Origin: an uncultured Petrimonas sp.
GTDB taxonomy: Bacteria; Bacteroidota; Bacteroidia; Bacteroidales; Dysgonomonadaceae
Reading direction: 5' to 3'
DNA length: 45,669 bases
NCBI GenBank assembly: GCA_934621705.1
Contig: CAKTUP010000003.1
Location: forward strand, 1 to 45,669
Within the stretch, counting starts at the first letter, position 1. Every line of letters begins with the position of its first letter. Positions 40,641 to 45,669 of this stretch are shown in pieces. The position numbers and the translations under genes were made by a program. A model generated the notes under the pieces. It was given only the letters and a program-made list of their open reading frames with translations, was not told the DNA's origin and ran no database searches.

Positions 40641-41738
40641 ATGGGAGAAGGTAAAGGAATAATTAAACAACTTAAGAATCCGGCTTACGGGCTTGTTCCA
40701 ATGCTTGTGTTTACCATACTCATATTGTTTGTAAACATAAGAACGGCAATGGCTGTTGGGCTGGTTTTGTCGTTGGCGGGTGTTTTCGTGGTGAGGAAAC
40801 ACAGCCGGATGTTGTACGATATTTCTTCCATCACTTTTATACTGTCAATTGTTTCTCATCTTTTTTACGGCTCGCTCGATACGTTTGGAAAATTCGTTAT
40901 CGTTGAAATTACTTTTGTTTTCGTGCTGATCGTTTCTCGTTTAGTGCGTTCGCAGGTGATTGTAAGGTTGCTGAAAAGCGATAACTCAACCCTTAAAAAT
41001 TATCTGTCGGAATCGTTTCGGGTGGCTTTTCAGGCGCAGTATTCGATGTTTTTTCACCTGATGCTCATCCTTATTTATTTCAACGTTTCCACGGCAAGGC
41101 CGCCCCTCATCGATAAAAATTTTATCATTATAGTAGCGCAAATTATTCTCCTTGCTATTATTTCTCTGGAAATTGCCCGTTTTAAGGTTCTCAATAAAAA
41201 ACTGAAAAAGGAAGAATGGCTCCCTGTAGTGACGGAATCGGGCGAAGTGACCGGAAGAGTGGCCAAATCCGTTACCAAAGAAATGAAGAATAAATTTATG
41301 CATCCGGTTGTGCGGGTAGCGCTGATAAGCAACGGAAAAATTTACCTGAAAAAGCGAGATGCTTCCCGATTATTAAATCCCGGGATGCTCGATTATCCGT
41401 TCGAGAAATACATGCAATACAAGCACGACATAAACGAAGCCGTTCACAATGCCGTTCGCAAAGAGATCGGCATCGAAGAAATTCCGCTGCGTTTCCTGCT
41501 TAAATACATATTTGAAAACAACGAGACCAAACGATTGATTTTCCTCTACATATCCATTATTGATGACGAAGAAAAATTCAACAAACTTCACCTCGGCGAC
41601 GGCAAACTCTGGACGGAGAAACAGATAGAAGAAAACCGGAATTCGAATATTTTCTCGGAATGTTTCGAACTGGAATTCGAATACCTTAAAAATACCGTGC
41701 TCCTGAACAGCAAATTTAGACCGGTTGAAGCATCCTGA
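40641..41738 (+). CDS. membrane protein with a degenerate NUDIX domain, 365 aa
   Basis: The N-terminal half has several TM helices (about 18-50, 54-75, 80-98, 130-150 and 158-178), followed by a cytoplasmic domain from about 190. That domain reads like a NUDIX fold (EWLPVVTESGEVTGR; HPVVRVALISNGKIYLKKRD; LNPGMLDYPFEKYM), but the box is decayed: EAVHNAVRKEIGI stands where RExxEExG is expected, so several metal-binding acidic residues are missing. Hydrolysis is unlikely; a binding or sensing role is possible. Single gene, no partner nearby. Confidence 0.8.
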   Translation: MGEGKGIIKQLKNPAYGLVPMLVFTILILFVNIRTAMAVGLVLSLAGVFVVRKHSRMLYDISSITFILSIVSHLFYGSLDTFGKFVIVEITFVFVLIVSRLVRSQVIVRLLKSDNSTLKNYLSESFRVAFQAQYSMFFHLMLILIYFNVSTARPPLIDKNFIIIVAQIILLAIISLEIARFKVLNKKLKKEEWLPVVTESGEVTGRVAKSVTKEMKNKFMHPVVRVALISNGKIYLKKRDASRLLNPGMLDYPFEKYMQYKHDINEAVHNAVRKEIGIEEIPLRFLLKYIFENNETKRLIFLYISIIDDEEKFNKLHLGDGKLWTEKQIEENRNSNIFSECFELEFEYLKNTVLLNSKFRPVEAS

Positions 41739-41753
41739 AAGGCTTAGGCAGTA

Positions 41754-41905
41754 GTCAAATATCAAATATACAAACCCTCGGGACTAAAAGCATAACAATA
41801 ATTCATTCACAGACTTTGTACTTGTTGGCTGCTTGGAGTTTGAACTTCGGAGAAGTTTTCTTTGAACTACAAACTATAAACTACTAACTACAAACTTTGA
41901 ACTTC
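41754..41905. repeat. 7-bp period tracts downstream of the anti-sigma/barrel gene
   Basis: A short tract at 41754-41774 (GTCAAAT, ATCAAAT, ATACAAA) and a clear one at 41864-41905 with six heptamers of the form RAACTAC (GAACTAC, AAACTAT, AAACTAC, TAACTAC and two weaker). The latter ends 3 bp after the stop codon of the minus-strand gene at 41909. Confidence 0.7.
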
Positions 41906-41908
41906 CCC

Positions 41909-43198
41909 CTACTCATTCAACGAAAAACGCAGTCCAAGCCGAATATTGAAATTCAGCGGTTTTTCTTTGTAAATCGTTTCCACGTCGCTGTTGTTTTTAA
42001 AATGATACGCCACGCCCGGTTCGGCATAAATACCGATATTTTTTGCCACTTGGTATTGAATGCCGACTGCCGAATTAACAGACCATTGCAGTTGCTTGAC
42101 GGAAATTTCCTTCCGGCTCTGCGTTTCGAGTTTGTTGTCGATAACGAAATCGGTTGACAACGTGCCCGACACGTTCTTTTCTACCATCCCGCCGGCAGAC
42201 ACATACGTTGAAATTTTGTCGTTTCCCCACACGGCGTAATTCACGTTCAGGGGAATGCCCACGTAGTGCAGGGTTTGCCGGCTGTTGTAATAATGATTGC
42301 CGGTTCCGGAGCGCAATTGCGACGAGAGAATGGTGTAGGTGAGCCCGCTGGTGACGCTCCACCGTTCGTCGAGATTATATTTCATCGAAACGCCCAGCGT
42401 AATGGGTTGATCGTGTCTGATGTCGGTGTACACGTGTTGATATTCGTTGACCGTAGGTGTCTCGCCGAGTGGAGCGGTACGTATAGCAGCGGCAACCGCG
42501 AATTCTTCCTCTTCCGACGGAGATTTGTAAGGCGTGAAACTGCCGTATCCGTCGTGTTTTCTCGTTGTGCCCGACGGCAGGTTCGACGCGTAAACATCCG
42601 TTTGCCATTTGGCAACTTTGTGGCGGCGACCGCGTGCGGGCAGTTGAAACCCTGACGTGTTACCGCTCTCAACTCCCAATTGTGGCTGACGGTTATCGGC
42701 CGGATCCCGGCTTGGGGTTTTGTCATCGGGAGCGACGGTTTTAGTGTCGGGCTGTTGCTGTTTGTTCTCTTCGCCGGTAATTTCGTTTTTTTCCGTTGCA
42801 GCAGGCGTGTTTGTATCGGCCGCAAGCGGTAATTTTTCCGATGCCGGTTTCCTTTCTTCGGCCTTGTATGCCAGAACCTGTTCTTCGGTTTTTGCTACGG
42901 GTTCTTTGTCGGAAGAAGGCGTATCGGGAACAGAATGCTCTTTTTGCACCTGTTCAGCCGTTTGGATGTCTTCGCGGTTTTCGTTTACGTTTAAGGTGCG
43001 CAAGCCGATAAAAAACAAAATAAGGGCCGCTGCCGCTGCCGCTCCGATGCGAAGGCTCCACAACGGGATAATATTCCGTTTAGCGGGTATCGTTTCGGCG
43101 CTCATGATTTGCTCGATGCTATTCCACAATCCCTCGGGTGCGGGTTCCTCATGACGCTCCATCCTGCTGCGCAGGTTATCTTGCCATTGATTGTTCAT
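41909..43198 (-). CDS. anti-sigma-like protein with C-terminal outer-membrane beta-barrel domain, 429 aa
   Basis: Encoded with the ECF sigma factor (4-bp overlap) and therefore probably its regulator. Residues 1-45 are a short cytoplasmic segment (WQDNLRSRMERHEEPAPEGLWNSIEQIM) like Bacteroidota anti-sigma proteins; one TM helix follows (about 51-66). Residues about 70-190 are a charged, low-complexity periplasmic linker rich in Glu, Lys, Pro and Thr. From about 230 the protein is a series of amphipathic beta strands (ITLGVSMKYNL, RWSVTSGLTYTIL, HYVGIPLNVNYAVW, ending LNFNIRLGLRFSLNE) typical of small outer-membrane barrels. No zinc motif. The two-membrane architecture is striking. Confidence 0.85.
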   Translation of the reverse strand: MNNQWQDNLRSRMERHEEPAPEGLWNSIEQIMSAETIPAKRNIIPLWSLRIGAAAAAALILFFIGLRTLNVNENREDIQTAEQVQKEHSVPDTPSSDKEPVAKTEEQVLAYKAEERKPASEKLPLAADTNTPAATEKNEITGEENKQQQPDTKTVAPDDKTPSRDPADNRQPQLGVESGNTSGFQLPARGRRHKVAKWQTDVYASNLPSGTTRKHDGYGSFTPYKSPSEEEEFAVAAAIRTAPLGETPTVNEYQHVYTDIRHDQPITLGVSMKYNLDERWSVTSGLTYTILSSQLRSGTGNHYYNSRQTLHYVGIPLNVNYAVWGNDKISTYVSAGGMVEKNVSGTLSTDFVIDNKLETQSRKEISVKQLQWSVNSAVGIQYQVAKNIGIYAEPGVAYHFKNNSDVETIYKEKPLNFNIRLGLRFSLNE

Positions 43199-43764
43199 AG
43201 TGCCATTTTTTTAATTCGATACAAATCTATTTCTTTCACCAGTAAGCCTTTGGCTCTGTGCAGTTGCGATGCGGAAGAGTTTTCCGCTATGCCCAATATA
43301 GAAGCAATTTCTTTGTGACTTTTTTCCTCGAAAACATACAGGTTGAATACGGTTCGGTAGCCTGTGGGAAGTGTGCGGATCATTTCCAGTATGGCCGAAG
43401 TGGGGATGTCTTCAAAATCCGGTTCTTGGTCGTCGGCCATATCGGGCAAGTCCCAGCCGGGCAGGTTCGTAACTTTCAGTTTTTGATTTTCCCTGAGGTG
43501 CTTCAATGACTCGTTTATCACGATGCGTGCCGTCCACGCCCTTAATGAGCCTTCTCCCTTGTATTCGAACTGTTTCACGGCTTTGAAAATCTTAATGAAA
43601 CTATCTTGCAGAACGTCTTTAACATCTTCTCTGTTAGATACGTATCGAGAGCATACAGCGGTAAGATACCCCGAATAAATGTCGTAAAACTCCTTCATGG
43701 CAATCGAATTGCCTTGCACGATCTGCCGAAGAATGTCCTGCTCTTTTTTTTCTTTTCTTACCAT
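43195..43764 (-). CDS. ECF-type RNA polymerase sigma factor, 189 aa
   Basis: Sigma70-family ECF factor. Region 2: MKEFYDIYSGYLTAVCSRYVSNREDVKDVLQDSFIKIF, then FEYKGEGSLRAWTARIVINESLKHLR (core and -10 recognition). Region 4: IRTLPTGYRTVFNLYVFEEKSHKEIASILGIAENSSASQLHRAKGLL, with the helix-turn-helix. The acidic linker DLPDMADDQEPDFEDIP joins the two. Its last 4 bp overlap the anti-sigma/barrel gene. Upstream (43862-43926) are two inverted repeats that may control it. Confidence 0.94.
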   Translation of the reverse strand: MVRKEKKEQDILRQIVQGNSIAMKEFYDIYSGYLTAVCSRYVSNREDVKDVLQDSFIKIFKAVKQFEYKGEGSLRAWTARIVINESLKHLRENQKLKVTNLPGWDLPDMADDQEPDFEDIPTSAILEMIRTLPTGYRTVFNLYVFEEKSHKEIASILGIAENSSASQLHRAKGLLVKEIDLYRIKKMAL

Positions 43765-43861
43765 TTACGAATCTCGATCTACACCGGTATATTGCTGAGA
43801 ATGAAAGAGCATTATGAGCGCCGTTTAAGCCTGTGCAACTATTTCGCAGGCGTTTTCCGGC

Positions 43862-43926
43862 GCAAGAATACGCGCTTTCGGTTCTTGCAACAAGGTTGTA
43901 CCTTTGTAAAGATAAAGGTACAACCT
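43862..43926 (-). promoter_or_regulatory. paired inverted repeats upstream of the ECF sigma gene
   Basis: GCAAGAA / TTCTTGC (43862-43868 and 43882-43888), then AGGTTGTACCTTT / AAAGGTACAACCT (43893-43905 and 43914-43926), 13-bp perfect arms around an 8-bp centre. On the plus strand the second repeat includes TACCTTTG, a -7 match; on the minus strand the corresponding word ends in A. It could be an operator, a leader structure or an end-point for transcription from the lipoprotein gene. Confidence 0.45.
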
Positions 43927-43940
43927 CGCATTGCTTTTGT

Positions 43941-44064
43941 TGTTAGCTGTTAGCCATTGGCTATTGGCTATTGGCTGTTAGCTATTAGCTTTGCGTTAAA
44001 TTAATGGGACAAATAGCGAATAGTTGGAATTTCCAGCCAACATCCAACATCCAATATTCCAACC
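43941..44064. repeat. 7-bp period tracts in the lipoprotein-sigma spacer
   Basis: 43941-43989: seven heptamers of consensus YRTTRGC (TGTTAGC three times, TATTGGC twice, CATTGGC, TATTAGC). 44037-44064: four of the form CCAACAT, ending about 8 bp after the stop codon of the Ig-like lipoprotein gene. TTGGAAT and ATTCCAA (44024, 44056) also make a hairpin around the second tract. Confidence 0.75.
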
Positions 44065-44072
44065 TCACTAAG

Positions 44073-44639
44073 TTATTTTACGGTTACGTTTACGGTTCCG
44101 CTGTTTTTCTTGTCTTTATCGGTTACCGTAATCGTGGTTGTTCCCGCTTTCAGCCCTTTCACCGTGATTTTATTACTGTTGATTGTTGCGGAAGCGATGG
44201 TCGCGTCTTTGGGTTCAGCCGCGTAAGGCGCTGTGCCGCCCGTAATGGTTACGACCGTTTCTTTGCTTGCTTCCACTTCAACAGCGCTTTTATCGAAAGT
44301 CAACCCTTCTTTCACCGTCACGGTAATTTTTCCGCTGTTTTTGTCCTTGTCGGTAACGGCAACGGTTGCCGTGCCCTTTGCCACGCCCTTGATGGTAATG
44401 GTGGACTTGTCAACCGTGGTGGTGGCGATTTTCGTATCGCTGGGCGCGGCAACGTATGGCGCGGTTCCTCCGCTCACGGTTACGGTTGCGGTGCTTCCCA
44501 CAGCCACTTCCACCTTGTCTGACGGGCTGAATTTCAAGGCTTTTTTATCCTTGTCGTCTTTGTCGCACGATGCGAACGTAAATGCCAGCGCTGCCAACAA
44601 AAGGCACGCTAAACCCGAGATGCTTGTAAATTTTTTCAT
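44073..44639 (-). CDS. lipoprotein with two Ig-like (Big-type) repeats, 188 aa
   Basis: SPII signal with Cys25 (TFASC) followed by a Lys/Asp-rich spacer. Two homologous repeats of about 75 aa (about 35-109 and 113-187) share GGTAPYxAxPxDxxIA, the ITxKGxxxGTxTxxVTDKDK core and a closing TVTVK. The pattern (alternating beta strands, G-T-A-x-V-T-V) is that of bacterial Ig-like group 2 domains, which occur in cell-surface proteins. Binding target unknown. Upstream of the ECF sigma gene on the same strand. Confidence 0.86.
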   Translation of the reverse strand: MKKFTSISGLACLLLAALAFTFASCDKDDKDKKALKFSPSDKVEVAVGSTATVTVSGGTAPYVAAPSDTKIATTTVDKSTITIKGVAKGTATVAVTDKDKNSGKITVTVKEGLTFDKSAVEVEASKETVVTITGGTAPYAAEPKDATIASATINSNKITVKGLKAGTTTITVTDKDKKNSGTVNVTVK

Positions 44640-44784
44640 CTTTCTTTTTTAAATTAGAGATTATTAATGAGCGCTCTTTTTATCGCGAGCGTTACTTATT
44701 AAATCCTCTTTTCGGAAAATCTTGCATCTCGAATCGGAAAAAACAGTGAACTCCCGTTATTTTAACATTATTCCGGCTAAAAGG

Positions 44785-45522
44785 CTATTGAAGGGGCACC
44801 TCGCTTCGAACGTCGGCAACGGCTGCCGGAGCGGGTGTGGTGGCGCGTGTGCGGTAGTCGAATTCCACCGATTTCTCTCCGCTGAACGATTTCCATTTCA
44901 GCTTTAATTTCACGGTTTGCCCTTTGGTGTCGGGCAGTTTATCGAGTTTGAAAGCCACCAGCCCGTCGCCCATTCTGTCCGGGTAATCGTTGTTGGCATC
45001 GTGGCGGAACTCCACTTCGTACGGATTATCGGGATTGTTGGCAGGGATAAGGTTCACGTAATGAACCACCCGGTTATAGCCCCACAGCGTACGGAAGCGC
45101 AGGGTAAGGTAGCCGTCTTCGGCAATGGTTACCCAGTCGCGAACGATTTCAACGGCGTCGTCGCCATACTTTTCCTTGTTTTTATCTCCCAGGTTCGGCG
45201 CCATCGGTTTGGTGCGGATGCTGTCGATCCAGTTCACGTGCACGGCCTGGTCGTATTCTTTCGAGGCGTCATCCACCTCTTTGTAATTCACCAGCGCCCT
45301 CACTTCTTTCGAGCCGAAAGGCGAAGTTTTTAAGTTCACGGGCAACAGTGTGGTTTTATCGTCCAACTGCAAAAAAACGGTTTCGTTGCCGGCGTGCTTA
45401 ACGGTTACCAGCGCGTTGGGATACAATTTGTCCCAATTGGAGTCGTCATCATCCAGGCAAGACGGCAAAAGCAGGAAGCTGAACAACAGCCCCGCGGTTA
45501 AAAGTAAATGTGTAATCTTCAT
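44785..45522 (-). CDS. NigD-like lipoprotein, 245 aa
   Basis: Similar to NigD-like proteins of Bacteroidota: signal peptide with lipobox LLPSC, acidic CLDDDDSNWD, then DKLYPNALVTVK, VFLQLDDKTTLLPVNLKTSPFGSKEVRALVNYKEVD, WVTIAEDGYLTLRFRTLWG and FRHDANNDYPDRMGDGLVAFKLDKLPDTKGQTVKLKLKW. The C-terminus (TRATTPAPAAVADVRSEVPLQ) is Ala/Pro-rich and likely flexible. NigD proteins were named as putative bacteriocin immunity proteins, but most members have no known role. The 147 bp upstream to the window's end show no clear promoter. Confidence 0.88.
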   Translation of the reverse strand: MKITHLLLTAGLLFSFLLLPSCLDDDDSNWDKLYPNALVTVKHAGNETVFLQLDDKTTLLPVNLKTSPFGSKEVRALVNYKEVDDASKEYDQAVHVNWIDSIRTKPMAPNLGDKNKEKYGDDAVEIVRDWVTIAEDGYLTLRFRTLWGYNRVVHYVNLIPANNPDNPYEVEFRHDANNDYPDRMGDGLVAFKLDKLPDTKGQTVKLKLKWKSFSGEKSVEFDYRTRATTPAPAAVADVRSEVPLQ

Positions 45523-45669
45523 AACGTTGTTGTTTTTAGTTGTTTATATATGTCGCTGTTCTTCGAATAAGAAAATACGCGGTGAGTTTTTAACATACTC
45601 TATAAGTATAACATCGGTAGGGATGAAATCTTGCGCGGTAATATGTTATTTTTTGTGAAAAAGCCGCAG

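Noticed and set aside
44640..44784. Promoter or terminator between the Ig-like and NigD-like lipoprotein genes
   Set aside because: Only a short palindrome (GAGCGCTC) and AT-rich sequence are visible; no -7/-33 pair or stem with a T-run.

Overview
ORGANISM. The window is chromosomal DNA of a Bacteroidota member, most likely order Bacteroidales. The signs are a SusC/SusD outer-membrane pair, a NigD-like lipoprotein, many SPII lipoproteins, promoters of the Bacteroidota type (-7 TAnnTTTG, sometimes with a -33 TTTG) in place of the sigma70 -10/-35, a complete Rnf operon headed by a RseC-like gene, and a two-subunit 2-oxoglutarate:ferredoxin oxidoreductase. A full 2-oxoglutarate dehydrogenase E1/E2 pair is also present, which would be unusual for gut Bacteroides, so a Dysgonomonadaceae-like or environmental relative is possible. 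That placement is inference. I saw no rRNA, tRNA, CRISPR array, complete insertion sequence or phage genes.

LAYOUT. 1-3.4 kb: lipoprotein, proline dehydrogenase, EamA transporter, YoeB-type toxin/antitoxin. 3.4-10.7 kb (minus): korA, korB, sucA, sucB, with repeats filling all three junctions. 10.9-15.5 kb: susC-susD without enzymes. 15.7-20.1 kb: small membrane protein and OmdA-like protein, murA, a DUF4143 ATPase, murB. 20.2-23.1 kb: RsmI-like methyltransferase, NUDIX, rhomboid, exported TIM-barrel isomerase. 23.3-25.9 kb: orphan histidine kinase, MNT/HEPN toxin-antitoxin pair, B3/4 protein. 26.1-28.4 kb: coiled-coil protein, zapA, rny. 28.6-30.0 kb: Ser/Arg-tailed lipoprotein. 30.2-37.2 kb (minus): rseC-rnfB-[PIN toxin/antitoxin]-rnfC-[MntA/HepT]-rnfD-rnfG-rnfE-rnfA. 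37.3-41.7 kb: Fic protein, dipeptidyl peptidase IV-like S9 peptidase, a MITE-like element, and a membrane protein with a decayed NUDIX domain. 41.9-45.5 kb (minus): anti-sigma/beta-barrel protein, ECF sigma factor, Ig-like lipoprotein, NigD-like lipoprotein.

HOW IT FITS TOGETHER. Proline dehydrogenase (towards glutamate and 2-oxoglutarate), KorAB (making reduced ferredoxin), SucAB (making NADH) and Rnf (ferredoxin:NAD+ oxidoreductase coupled to ion pumping) form a coherent redox theme. The most unusual features are: (1) two different toxin-antitoxin modules packed into two separate junctions of one rnf operon, one toxin apparently frameshifted in its tail; (2) many intergenic tracts with a constant 7-nt period but a different sequence in each tract, often starting within a few bases of a stop codon; (3) a dispersed palindromic element whose copies differ by compensating base pairs; (4) a roughly 190-bp non-coding element with 22-bp inverted ends.
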